Below are positions 16,917-25,493 of a stretch of DNA of 64,000 nt, piece by piece. Below the pieces are notes generated by a model that was not told the origin of the DNA, made no database searches, and was given only the letters and a program-made list of their open reading frames with translations. Source of the DNA: Schlegelella_A sp036263655. Lineage in GTDB: Bacteria; Pseudomonadota; Gammaproteobacteria; Burkholderiales; Burkholderiaceae_C. Every line of letters starts with the position of its first letter. Position 1 is the stretch's first letter. A program made the position numbers and the translations under genes. Location: contig DATAGP010000050.1 of assembly GCA_036263655.1 (NCBI GenBank), forward strand, positions 1 to 64,000, written 5' to 3'.

Positions 16917-17702
16917 ATGCTCGTACCCCTCTACGCCGCCCCGCACGTCACCCGCCGCTTCTGGCCGGTGGTGCTGCGCAACCTCCTGGTCTGGAAGAAG
17001 CTGGCGGTGCCCAGCGTCCTCGGCAACATCGCCGAGCCGCTGATCACGCTGGTGGCGTTCGGCTATGGGGTCGGGTCGCTGATCGGGCAGGTCGACGGCC
17101 TGCCCTACATCGAGTACCTGGCGTCAGGGACCGTCGCCGTGAGCGCCGCGCTGGCGGCGACCTTCGAGGCGCTCTACTCCGCCTATTCGCGGATGGCCGT
17201 GCAGAAGACGTGGGATTCCATCCTGAACGCGCCCGTCGCCCTCGACGACATCGTCTTCGCGGAAATGCTCTGGGCTGCGATGAAGGCGCTCTTTTCCTGC
17301 GCGGCCATCATGGGGGTCATCTTCCTGCTCGGCATCAGCCGGGCGCCGACGATGCTGCTGGCGATCCCGATCCTGGGACTCGTGGGCGTCACCTTCGCGT
17401 CGGTCGCGCTCGTCTTCAATGCCGTCGCCAAGGGCTACGACTTCTTCACCTACTACTTCACCCTGGTCATCACGCCCATGACCTTCCTGTCGGGCGTGTA
17501 TTTCCCCATCTCCCAGATGCCGCCGTGGCTGCAGGCCATCGCCAACGTCCTGCCGCTGAAGGCCGCCGTCGATCTGGTTCGGCCGCTCATCCTGGGAAAA
17601 CTTCCCACCGAGCCGTGGCTGCCGCTCCTCCTTCTCACAGGGTATGCCTGCACCGGCTACTATCTGGCGCTGGTGCTCACCCGGCGCCGTTTCTTCCGCT
17701 AG
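16917..17702 (+). CDS. ABC-2 type permease, NodJ-like
   Basis: The 261-residue protein has about six membrane helices and the ABC-2 signature region FFTYYFTLVITPMTFLSGVYFPISQMPPWLQAIANVLPLKAAVDLVRPL. The sequence after the start (FWPVVLRNLLVWKKLAVPSVLGNIAEPL) is typical of NodJ. It follows the ATPase gene with a 6-bp gap and is surely its partner. The next gene, dsbD, starts 42 bp on. No nod genes are nearby. Confidence 0.92.
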   Translation: MLVPLYAAPHVTRRFWPVVLRNLLVWKKLAVPSVLGNIAEPLITLVAFGYGVGSLIGQVDGLPYIEYLASGTVAVSAALAATFEALYSAYSRMAVQKTWDSILNAPVALDDIVFAEMLWAAMKALFSCAAIMGVIFLLGISRAPTMLLAIPILGLVGVTFASVALVFNAVAKGYDFFTYYFTLVITPMTFLSGVYFPISQMPPWLQAIANVLPLKAAVDLVRPLILGKLPTEPWLPLLLLTGYACTGYYLALVLTRRRFFR

Positions 17703-17744
17703 CCGGTTGCTGTAAGCCGGGCTTGCGGGCGCCGACCCATCCAC

Positions 17745-19712
17745 ATGCAGGCACGACTGCCCGTTCCGCAGCGACACGCAGGGTCCGGCGTAGCCCACCG
17801 GGCGGTCCGGCTCGTGCTCCTCGTCTGCGCCTGGTTGTTCTTGGGGCCGGGCGCGGCCTTCGCGTCGCAGGACTTCCTCGAGCCGGAAAAGGCGTTCAAG
17901 TTCTCGGCCCGGGCGCTCGACCCCAAGACGGTCGAGGTGAGCTTCGCCATCGCGCCGGGCTATTACATGTACCGGGACCAGTTCAAGTTCTCCGCCTCGG
18001 GTGCCGAGCTGGGAACGCCCGTGCTGCCCGCGGGCAAGGTCAAGTACGACCAGACGTTTCAGAAGGACGTCGAGACCTACCGAGACAAAATCAGCATCGT
18101 GCTTCCCGTGCAGCAGGCGGGCGCCGAGTTCAGGCTGGTGACGACCAGCCAGGGCTGTGCCGATGCCGGACTCTGCTACCCGCCGATGCCGAGCGAAGCC
18201 AGTGTCAGCCTGGCGGGCTTCGGCGGCACCGGCATCGTGCGCCTGCTGTCACCGGCGCCCGGTCCGTCCAAGCGCTCAGTGTCGTCCTGGACCGTGGGGA
18301 CGGCTGCGTCGCCTGCCGTGGGGACGCTGGTCGTGAACGAGACGTCGGCGATCGAGGCGGTGCTGCACGGCGGTGCCTTCTGGTCGGTCGTGGGCGCCTT
18401 CTTCATCGCCGGCATCCTGCTGTCGCTCACGCCTTGCGTGCTGCCCATGCTGCCGATCGTGTCCTCGATCATCGTCGGCCAGGGCCCGCCGGGGCCGGCC
18501 CTGGCGACTGCCGGCGGGACGCTGTCCCGCAACGCCGCGTCCGGGTCGGCAGCCGCGGGTCACTCGACGCAGCAAGCGGAGCAGTGCGCGAGGTCGACCG
18601 CGGTCTCGCGCCGGCGCGGCTTCGCTCTCGCGGCGTCGTATTCCTTCGGCATGGCCGTGGTTTACACGGGGTTCGGGGTCGCCGCCGGGCTCGCCGGCGA
18701 GGGGCTGGCCGCGGCCTTGCAGAACCCGTGGGTGCTCAGCGCTTTTGCCGTGGGTCTGGTCGCGCTCGCCCTCTCGATGTTCGGCGTCTACTCGCTGCAA
18801 CTGCCGCAGTTCCTGGCCTGCCGCTTCATGTCGGCCTCGCAGAAGCTGCCCGCCGGACGGGTGGCCGGCGTCTGCGCCATGGGTGGCGTATCGGCTCTCA
18901 TCGTCAGCCCCTGTGTCGCGGCGCCGCTCGCCGGTGCGTTGCTCTACCTGAGCCAGACCCGCGACGTCTGGCTCGGCGGCACCGCGCTGTTCTCGCTGGC
19001 CACCGGGATGAGCGTGCCGCTGCTTCTCGTCGGCGCGTCGGCCGGGGCGCTGCTGCCGCGCGCCGGCGCCTGGATGGTCGAGGTGAAGGCCGCCTTTGGC
19101 TTCCTGCTCCTCGGCGTGGCGCTGTGGACCATCCAGTCGCTGCTTCCGGCTCCGCTGGTGCTCGCGGTCTGGGGGGTTCTGGCGTTGGCCGCGGCGGCCA
19201 TGCTCGTCAAGGCAGGGCGAGGCTCGACGTGGCGACATGGCGCCGCCGGCCTGCTCGCGTTGGTGGGCGTGATGCAGCTTGTCGGCGCCGCCGCAGGAGG
19301 AAGCGACCCGCTCCAGCCGCTGGCGCGCCTCGGCATCGGCGGCAAGGAGCTCGACATGCCGCAGTTCACGCGCGTGCGAAACGTCGGCGAGCTGGACGTG
19401 GCCGTGCGCTCTGCGGGCCGTCCGGTGATGCTGGATTTCTATGCCGACTGGTGCGTCTCGTGCAAGGAGATGGAGCGCTACACGCTGACGGACGCCAAGG
19501 TGCAGAAGAAGCTCGCCGGTGCCCTGTTGCTCAAGGCCGATGTCACCGCCAACAACGACGACGACCGGGAGCTGCTGAAGCGTTTCCGCCTGTTCGGACC
19601 GCCCGGCACCATCTTCTTCGACGCCACTGGCCAGGAGATCGTGCCGGCCCGATTCGTCGGCTTCCAGAACGCCGATCGCTTCCTCGAGACCTTGGCCAAG
19701 GCAGGGCTTTGA
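17745..19712 (+). CDS. dsbD: Thiol:disulfide interchange protein DsbD
   Basis: The 655-residue protein has the three DsbD parts. A signal peptide (to about residue 40) precedes a periplasmic alpha domain with Cys138 and Cys144 (QGCADAGLCYPP). The membrane domain has Cys231 (LTPCVLP) and Cys390 (VSPCVAAP). The C-terminal thioredoxin-like domain has Cys570/Cys573 (DWCVSC). It moves electrons from cytoplasmic thioredoxin to periplasmic DsbC and cytochrome-c maturation proteins. The loop between the first two membrane helices (about residues 246-290) is long and contains an extra Cys281. In many betaproteobacteria cutA lies between rplQ and dsbD; here an ABC exporter does. Confidence 0.96.
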   Translation: MQARLPVPQRHAGSGVAHRAVRLVLLVCAWLFLGPGAAFASQDFLEPEKAFKFSARALDPKTVEVSFAIAPGYYMYRDQFKFSASGAELGTPVLPAGKVKYDQTFQKDVETYRDKISIVLPVQQAGAEFRLVTTSQGCADAGLCYPPMPSEASVSLAGFGGTGIVRLLSPAPGPSKRSVSSWTVGTAASPAVGTLVVNETSAIEAVLHGGAFWSVVGAFFIAGILLSLTPCVLPMLPIVSSIIVGQGPPGPALATAGGTLSRNAASGSAAAGHSTQQAEQCARSTAVSRRRGFALAASYSFGMAVVYTGFGVAAGLAGEGLAAALQNPWVLSAFAVGLVALALSMFGVYSLQLPQFLACRFMSASQKLPAGRVAGVCAMGGVSALIVSPCVAAPLAGALLYLSQTRDVWLGGTALFSLATGMSVPLLLVGASAGALLPRAGAWMVEVKAAFGFLLLGVALWTIQSLLPAPLVLAVWGVLALAAAAMLVKAGRGSTWRHGAAGLLALVGVMQLVGAAAGGSDPLQPLARLGIGGKELDMPQFTRVRNVGELDVAVRSAGRPVMLDFYADWCVSCKEMERYTLTDAKVQKKLAGALLLKADVTANNDDDRELLKRFRLFGPPGTIFFDATGQEIVPARFVGFQNADRFLETLAKAGL

Positions 19713-19744
19713 ACGGGCGCCCGTGATAAACTGACGCATCCAGT

Positions 19745-19821
<77 letters not shown>

Positions 19822-19844
19822 AGATTTCAGGTTCGATCCGTCGC

Positions 19845-19875
19845 AACGCCCACCCGCAAGGTGGGCGTTTCGCTT
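19845..19875 (+). terminator. Intrinsic terminator after tRNA-fMet
   Basis: A perfect 10-bp stem (19845-19854 with 19860-19869) with a 5-base loop (CGCAA) is followed by a T-rich stretch (TTTCGCTTT). It is the clearest intrinsic terminator in the window and ends the tRNA transcript before the EamA gene. Confidence 0.9.
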
Positions 19876-19891
19876 TCCGGGTGCCGCCCGA

Positions 19892-20779
19892 ATGAGTCGA
19901 CAGCCGTCGAAGAGGAAAGCCGCCGCCTGGGTGTCGGGGTGGCTCCTGCTCATGCTCATCATCGTCGTCGCCGGACGCGAGGCGATGCGAACCCTGCACG
20001 TCTTCCAGATCATGGAGATGCGCTCGCTGCTCGGCCTCGTCATGCTGTATCCGCTCGTCGTGCGTGCGGGTGGGCTGGCAGCGATGCGCACGGCGCGGCT
20101 CGGCCAGCACGCCGCTCGCAACACCTTCCACTACGGCGCCCAGTTCGGCTGGTTCTTCGCCTTGACCTTGATCCCGGTCGCCGAGGTCGTTGCGATCGAA
20201 TTCACGATGCCGGTCTGGACCGCCATCCTCGCCGTCTTCTTCCTCGGCGAGCGCATGAGCCCGGCGCGGGTGGTCGCCATCGCCCTCGGGATCGTCGGCG
20301 TGGCGGTGATCGTCCGCCCGGGCCTCGGCCGGCTGGACCCCGGTCAGCTGATCGCTCTCGGGGCGGCGGTGGGATTCGCGATCTCCATGATCCTCGTGAA
20401 GTCGTTGACGACGACGGAAAGCGTGGTCGGGATCATCTTCTGGATGCTCGTGATCCAGTCCGTGATCGGCATCGCTCCCGCGCTGTACGTCTGGCGCGAG
20501 CCGACGGCCGGCGCCTGGCCCTGGGTCGTCCTGATCGCGTTCTGCGGCACGTACTCGCACTACTGCATGACGCAGGCGCTGCGGCATGCCGACGCCACGA
20601 CCGTCGTGCCGATGGATTTTCTTCGCGTGCCGCTCAGCGCCCTCGTCGGCTGGCTGGTCTACGCCGAGGCAATCGATGTGTTCACTGCCCTCGGCGCCGG
20701 CCTCATCCTCGCCGGCAACCTGATCAACCTGCGCAGCCCGTCGCGGCCCGTCGCCGCGGCGACCGCGCCGCAGCCCTGA
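19892..20779 (+). CDS. EamA/DMT-family transporter
   Basis: The 295-residue protein consists of about ten membrane helices in two EamA repeats. PVAEVVAIEFTMPVWTAILAVFFLGERMSPARVVAIALGIVGVAVIVRPG is the typical end of the first repeat, and a similar PMDFLRVPLSALVGWLVYAEAIDVFTALGAGLILAGNLI ends the second. Members export amino acids, drugs or metabolites; the substrate cannot be told from the sequence. It starts just after the tRNA terminator with no clear ribosome binding site, and so has its own transcript. Confidence 0.93.
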   Translation: MSRQPSKRKAAAWVSGWLLLMLIIVVAGREAMRTLHVFQIMEMRSLLGLVMLYPLVVRAGGLAAMRTARLGQHAARNTFHYGAQFGWFFALTLIPVAEVVAIEFTMPVWTAILAVFFLGERMSPARVVAIALGIVGVAVIVRPGLGRLDPGQLIALGAAVGFAISMILVKSLTTTESVVGIIFWMLVIQSVIGIAPALYVWREPTAGAWPWVVLIAFCGTYSHYCMTQALRHADATTVVPMDFLRVPLSALVGWLVYAEAIDVFTALGAGLILAGNLINLRSPSRPVAAATAPQP

Positions 20780-20852
20780 CGGGTCCTTCGCCGGCAGCGT
20801 TGCTGAAGAGCAGCACCGCCCGAGTCATTGAACCCGCCTAGGTCGGGCCCAC

Positions 20853-22076
20853 ATGCTGGCTCTGCGCTTCGCGGCCCCGACCCTCATGAGACTTCGCCTG
20901 ATCCTCGCCGCGCTGCATGCCTGGGTGGCCTGGCGCATCGGACCTTCCCTGGGCCCGCTCGGCGCCACCCTGTTCGTGCTCCTGCTGGTTGCCTCGGTGA
21001 TCGCCATGCCCTACGGGCTGCGGGCCCGCCGGCGTCGCGGCAGCGAATCGCCGGACCTGCTCGCCTGGGTGGCGCTCGTCGCCATGGGCCTGTTCTCCTC
21101 GCTGTTCGTCCTGACGCTGGTCCGCGATGTCGGCCTGCTGGTGCTGGCCGCATTCGACGCACTCGCTCCGGCCCGGATCGGCTTCGCGGCCGCGGAGCGG
21201 GCCAGCGCGATCGCGGTCCCGGTCGCCGCCGCCGTCATCACGCTCTGGGGCTTCGCCAACGCCCGGCGGACCGCACGGATCGCTCGCGTGAACGTTCCGG
21301 TCCTGAACCTGCCGGCCGAGCTGGAGGGCTTTTCCATCGTGCAGATCAGCGATGTGCACGTCGGGCCCACCATCCGGCGGCCTTTCGTCGAGGCGATCGT
21401 GGCGGCGGTGAACGACCTTGACGCCGACATGGTGGCGATCACCGGCGACCTGGTCGACGGGCCGGTGTCGGACCTCGCCGCGCACGTCGCGCCTCTCGCG
21501 GGTCTGCGCTCCCGGGACGGAACGTTCTTCGTGACCGGCAACCACGAGTACTACTCGGGCGCCGCCGGCTGGATCCGCGAGCTGAGGCGCCTCGGCATCC
21601 GGGTGCTCCTCAACGAACACGTCGTGCTGCGACGTGGGGCCGCCGCCATCGTCGTCGCCGGCGTTACGGATTTCAGCGCCGCGCACTTCGATCGCAGTCA
21701 GGCTAGCGATCCGAAAGCGGCCATCGCCGGCAGCCCGCCGGGTGTCGCTCTCCGCGTCCTGCTCGCGCACCAGCCGCGCAGCGCCGCCGCGGCCGAGGCG
21801 GCGGGCTTCGACCTGCAGCTTTCCGGCCACACCCATGGCGGCCAGTTCTTCCCGTGGAACTTCTTCGTCCGGCTGCAGCAGCCGTTCACCGCCGGATTGA
21901 ACCGCTGGCGCCGAATGTGGGTCTACACCAGCCGCGGGACCGGCTACTGGGGCCCGCCGAAGCGCTTCGGCGCGCCGTCCGAGATCACCTTGCTGCGGCT
22001 GGTCCGCGCTCGGGTCCCGGCGGCGCAGCGCAGCGCCGTGCCGCCTCGGGTCGCCGATGGTGCGGCAGGGCTCTGA
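20853..22076 (+). CDS. Membrane-anchored metallophosphoesterase (YkuE/YaeI-like)
   Basis: The 407-residue protein has about four N-terminal membrane helices, then a calcineurin-like phosphoesterase domain from about residue 155. The metal-binding motifs are complete: D167-x-H169 (ISDVHVG), GDLVDG with D199, GNHE and the final GHTHGG. The domain probably faces the periplasm. Relatives act on lipid-linked phosphates such as UDP-diacylglucosamine or other phosphoesters, so a lipid or envelope substrate is a reasonable guess. The start could also be the in-frame ATG at 20886. Confidence 0.9.
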   Translation: MLALRFAAPTLMRLRLILAALHAWVAWRIGPSLGPLGATLFVLLLVASVIAMPYGLRARRRRGSESPDLLAWVALVAMGLFSSLFVLTLVRDVGLLVLAAFDALAPARIGFAAAERASAIAVPVAAAVITLWGFANARRTARIARVNVPVLNLPAELEGFSIVQISDVHVGPTIRRPFVEAIVAAVNDLDADMVAITGDLVDGPVSDLAAHVAPLAGLRSRDGTFFVTGNHEYYSGAAGWIRELRRLGIRVLLNEHVVLRRGAAAIVVAGVTDFSAAHFDRSQASDPKAAIAGSPPGVALRVLLAHQPRSAAAAEAAGFDLQLSGHTHGGQFFPWNFFVRLQQPFTAGLNRWRRMWVYTSRGTGYWGPPKRFGAPSEITLLRLVRARVPAAQRSAVPPRVADGAAGL

Positions 22077-22147
22077 GCCGCGCGACCTTACAATTCAGAG
22101 GTTTTGCCGGGGGCGTCCTGCCCCTTGCATGCAGGAGGAATCTGCCC

Positions 22148-22492
22148 GTGTTCATTTCCGAAGCCGTCGCCCAGACCACGACCGGTGCCCCGGCGCCGAC
22201 GGGCTCGCCCGACTCGCTGTTCGGCGGGCTCGGCAGCATGCTGCCGCTGATCCTGATGTTCGTCGTGCTCTATTTCGTGATGATCCGGCCGCAGATGAAA
22301 CGGCAGAAGGAGCACAAGGCGATGATCGATGCGCTCGCCAAGGGCGACGAGGTCGTCACGTCGGGCGGCGTGCTCGGCAAGGTGTCGAAGATGGGCGATA
22401 CCTTCATCGGCGTCGAGGTGGCGAACGGTGTCGAGATCCAGGTCCAGCGTGCCGCGGTGGTGCAGGTGATGCCCAAGGGCACCGTGAAGTGA
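22148..22492 (+). CDS. yajC: Preprotein translocase subunit YajC
   Basis: The GTG at 22148 has an excellent AGGAGG at 22132-22137. The 114-residue product has one membrane helix (LPLILMFVVLYFVMIRPQ) followed by KRQKEHKAMIDALAKGDEVVTSGGVLGKV, the YajC signature. YajC joins SecD and SecF in the accessory translocase complex. A TACAAT at 22089-22094 is a possible -10 box for the yajC-secD-secF operon; no -35 is clear. Confidence 0.96.
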   Translation: MFISEAVAQTTTGAPAPTGSPDSLFGGLGSMLPLILMFVVLYFVMIRPQMKRQKEHKAMIDALAKGDEVVTSGGVLGKVSKMGDTFIGVEVANGVEIQVQRAAVVQVMPKGTVK

Positions 22493-22503
22493 GCTGAGCC
22501 CAA

Positions 22504-24375
22504 GTGAACCGCTACCCTCTCTGGAAGTACGCGATCCTCCTGGTCGCGCTGATCGTCGGCCTCGTCTACACGCTGCCGAACTTCTTCGGCGAAGCGCCGG
22601 CGGTCCAGGTCTCGAGCGGCAAGGCGACGGTCAAGCTCGACGCGACCATGGCGGCCCGGGTCGAGGAGATCATCGGCAAGGCCGGGCTGAAGGCGGACTT
22701 CGTCCAGTTCGACGGCAATTCCGTCAAGGCGCGGTTCGGCGACCTTGACGCCCAGCGCAAGGCCAAGGAGGCGATCGACGCCGCCCTCAACCCCGACCCG
22801 AACGACCCCGCCTACGTCGTCGCGCTGAACCTCCTCTCGCGATCGCCGACCTGGCTCACGGCCATGCGGGCGCTGCCGATGTATCTCGGTCTCGACCTGC
22901 GCGGCGGCGTCCACTTCCTGATGCAGGTGGACATGAAGGCGGCGCTCCTCAAGAAGGCCGATGCGATCGCCGGCGATGTGCGCACGTTGCTTCGCGACAA
23001 GAACATCCGCCACACCGGCATCGTCCGCGACGGCAATACCGTCAACGTTCGCTTCCGGGACCGCGACACCCTCGTCGCGGCGCGCAACCTCCTCCAGGAC
23101 CAGCTCCCCGACGTCGATTGGGTGGAAAGCGTCGACGGCAGCGATTTCAAGCTCGCCGGCGCCCTCAAGCCGGCGGCGGCGCAGCAGGTGCAGGCCGCGG
23201 CCCTGACGCAGAACATCACGACGCTGCACAACCGGGTCAACGAGCTCGGCGTCGCGGAGCCGGTGATCCAGCAGCAGGGTGCCGACCGCGTCGTGGTGCA
23301 GCTGCCCGGGGTCCAGGACACCGCCAAGGCCAAGGACATCATCGGCCGGACGGCGACCCTCGAGATGCGGCTGGTCGACGAAAGCCCGGAAGCCCGCCTG
23401 GCCGCGAGCGGCGCCGGGCCCGTGCCTTTCGGCAGCGAGCGCTACAACGAGCGCGGCTCGACGCCGATCATCATCAAGCGCCAGGTGCTGCTCACCGGGG
23501 AGAGCCTCACCGACGCCCAGCCGGGCTTCGACGACAAGCAGCAGCCGGCCGTGAACCTGACCGTCGATGCGAAGGGCGCGCGAATCATGCGCGACGTCTC
23601 GCGCGAGAACGTCGGCAAGCGTATGGCGATCCTGCTGTTCGAGAAGGGCAAGGGAGAGGTCGTCACCGCACCGGTGATCCGCAGCGAGCTCGGCGCCCGC
23701 TTCATGATCTCGGGCAGCATGACCACCGCCGAGGCAAACGACACGGCGCTGCTGCTGCGCGCCGGCTCGCTCGCGGCGCCGATGGAGATCATCGAGGAAC
23801 GGACCATCGGGCCGAGCCTCGGCGCCGAGAACATCGACAAGGGGTTCCAGAGCGTCATCTACGGCTTCGCCGCCATCGCCGCGTTCATGTGCGGCTACTA
23901 CCTGCTCTTCGGCGTGATCTCGACGCTGGCGCTCGCCTTCAACCTGCTGCTGCTGGTGGCGGTGCTGTCCATGCTGCAGGCGACGCTGACCCTCCCCGGC
24001 ATCGCCGCCATCGCGTTGACGCTCGGCATGGCCATTGACGCCAACGTCCTCATCAACGAGCGGGTGCGCGAGGAGCTGCGCGCCGGAGCCTCGCCGCAGG
24101 CGGCTATCCATACCGGCTACGAGAAGGCGTTCGCGACCATCCTGGACTCGAACGTGACGACGCTGATCGCGGGCCTCGCCCTGCTGGCCTTCGGCTCCGG
24201 GCCGGTGCGCGGCTTCGCCATCGTCCACTGCCTGGGCATCCTCACGTCGATGTTCTCGGCGGTGATGTTCTCGCGCGGGCTCGTCAACCTCTGGTACGGC
24301 CGCAAGAAGCGCCTGAAGGGCGTGTCCATCGGGCAGGTCTGGAAGCCCGGGCCCAGCGTCCCGGCGAAGAGCTGA
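22504..24375 (+). CDS. secD: Protein translocase subunit SecD
   Basis: It starts with GTG at 22504, 11 bp after yajC. The 623-residue protein has an N-terminal helix, a large periplasmic region starting with the conserved LDLRGGVHFLMQVD, and a cluster of five helices with LGMAIDANVLINERVREELRAG, the D-containing motif of the SecD/RND fold tied to proton use. SecDF pulls substrate proteins from the periplasmic side using the proton gradient. The length is normal for the family. Confidence 0.97.
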   Translation: MNRYPLWKYAILLVALIVGLVYTLPNFFGEAPAVQVSSGKATVKLDATMAARVEEIIGKAGLKADFVQFDGNSVKARFGDLDAQRKAKEAIDAALNPDPNDPAYVVALNLLSRSPTWLTAMRALPMYLGLDLRGGVHFLMQVDMKAALLKKADAIAGDVRTLLRDKNIRHTGIVRDGNTVNVRFRDRDTLVAARNLLQDQLPDVDWVESVDGSDFKLAGALKPAAAQQVQAAALTQNITTLHNRVNELGVAEPVIQQQGADRVVVQLPGVQDTAKAKDIIGRTATLEMRLVDESPEARLAASGAGPVPFGSERYNERGSTPIIIKRQVLLTGESLTDAQPGFDDKQQPAVNLTVDAKGARIMRDVSRENVGKRMAILLFEKGKGEVVTAPVIRSELGARFMISGSMTTAEANDTALLLRAGSLAAPMEIIEERTIGPSLGAENIDKGFQSVIYGFAAIAAFMCGYYLLFGVISTLALAFNLLLLVAVLSMLQATLTLPGIAAIALTLGMAIDANVLINERVREELRAGASPQAAIHTGYEKAFATILDSNVTTLIAGLALLAFGSGPVRGFAIVHCLGILTSMFSAVMFSRGLVNLWYGRKKRLKGVSIGQVWKPGPSVPAKS

Positions 24376-24408
24376 ACCCGCTCACCGAGCAAGTCACCGA
24401 AAGCCACG

Positions 24409-25449
24409 ATGGAGTTCTTCCGAATCCGGCGCGACATCCCGTTCATGCGGCATGCGCTGGTCCTCAACGTCATCTCGCTGGTGACCTTCCTCGCGGCCGT
24501 CTTCTTCCTGGCGACGCGCGGCCTGCACTTCTCGATCGAGTTCACGGGCGGCACGGTCATCGAGACGGCCTACGCGCAGGCGGCGGACATTCCCAAGGTG
24601 CGGCGCACCGTCGAGGCGCTGAACCTGGGCGACGTGCTGGTGCAGAACTTCGGCAGCTCGCGTGACGTGCTGATCCGGGTGCCGCTGCGCGGCGACATCA
24701 AGCAAGCCGACCTGGTCGCACGCGTCTTCTCCGAGCTCTGCAGGGCCGAGGGCGGCACCGTCGTCAGTCGTGAGGGAGCCGTCGAACAGGGCCAGTCGGG
24801 GTCGCGGCAGGTCTGTGCCACGCCGGGCAACGCGGCCGCCGAGCCGGTCCGCCTCTCGCGCAGCGAGTTCGTGGGCCCGCAGGTCGGGCGCGAGCTGGCC
24901 GAGGACGGGGCGAAGGCGCTCGCCTTCGTCATCATCGGCATCATGATCTACCTGGCCTTCCGCTTCGAGTGGAAGTTCTCGGTCGCGGCCATCGTCGCCA
25001 ACCTGCACGACGTGATCATCATCCTGGGCTTCTTCGCGTTCTTCCAGTGGGAGTTCTCGTTGTCGGTGCTGGCCGCCGTGCTCGCCGTGCTGGGCTATTC
25101 GGTCAACGAGTCGGTGGTCATCTTCGACCGGATCCGCGAGTCGTTCCGGCGCTTCCGCAAGCTGAGCACGACGCAGGTCATCGACCATGCCATCACGAGC
25201 ACCATCAGCCGGACGATCATCACGCACGGCTCGACCCAGATGATGGTGCTGTCGATGCTCATCTTCGGCGGCGCGACGCTGCACTACTTCGCGGTCGCGC
25301 TCACCATCGGCATCCTCTTCGGCATCTACTCGTCCGTCTTCGTGGCCGCCGCCATCGCCATGTGGCTGGGCGTCAAGCGAGAGGATCTCGTGAAGACAGT
25401 GGCCAAGGAGCACGATCCGGACGACCCGAACGCGGGGGCCGTGGTGTAG
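24409..25449 (+). CDS. secF: Protein translocase subunit SecF
   Basis: The 346-residue protein has FSIEFTGGTVIE in its first periplasmic part, then GIMIYLAFRFEWKFSVAAIVANLHDVIIILG and the NESVVIFDRIRE motif in the helices, all typical of SecF. The periplasmic part contains an insertion rich in Ser/Gly/Gln with two cysteines (around ELCRAEGGTVV...RQVCATPG), longer than E. coli SecF. The gap from secD is 33 bp. Confidence 0.96.
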   Translation: MEFFRIRRDIPFMRHALVLNVISLVTFLAAVFFLATRGLHFSIEFTGGTVIETAYAQAADIPKVRRTVEALNLGDVLVQNFGSSRDVLIRVPLRGDIKQADLVARVFSELCRAEGGTVVSREGAVEQGQSGSRQVCATPGNAAAEPVRLSRSEFVGPQVGRELAEDGAKALAFVIIGIMIYLAFRFEWKFSVAAIVANLHDVIIILGFFAFFQWEFSLSVLAAVLAVLGYSVNESVVIFDRIRESFRRFRKLSTTQVIDHAITSTISRTIITHGSTQMMVLSMLIFGGATLHYFAVALTIGILFGIYSSVFVAAAIAMWLGVKREDLVKTVAKEHDPDDPNAGAVV

Positions 25450-25464
25450 AGTCGAATTCGACTC
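25449..25464. repeat. Perfect 16-bp palindrome after secF
   Basis: GAGTCGAATTCGACTC is fully self-complementary. As RNA it would give a 6-bp stem with an AATT tetraloop right at the secF stop codon. There is no uridine run. It may be a weak transcript boundary between yajC-secD-secF and the DUF1631 gene, or a protein-binding site. Confidence 0.5.
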
Positions 25465-25493
25465 CACGCAGGACGAGACACACGCTCAACCCC

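Noticed and set aside
16085..19726. A very long plus-strand open frame (over 1200 codons)
   Set aside because: It is an Arg/Ala-rich shadow running in another frame across the ABC transporter and dsbD genes, which have clear family motifs. High GC leaves few stop codons in such frames.
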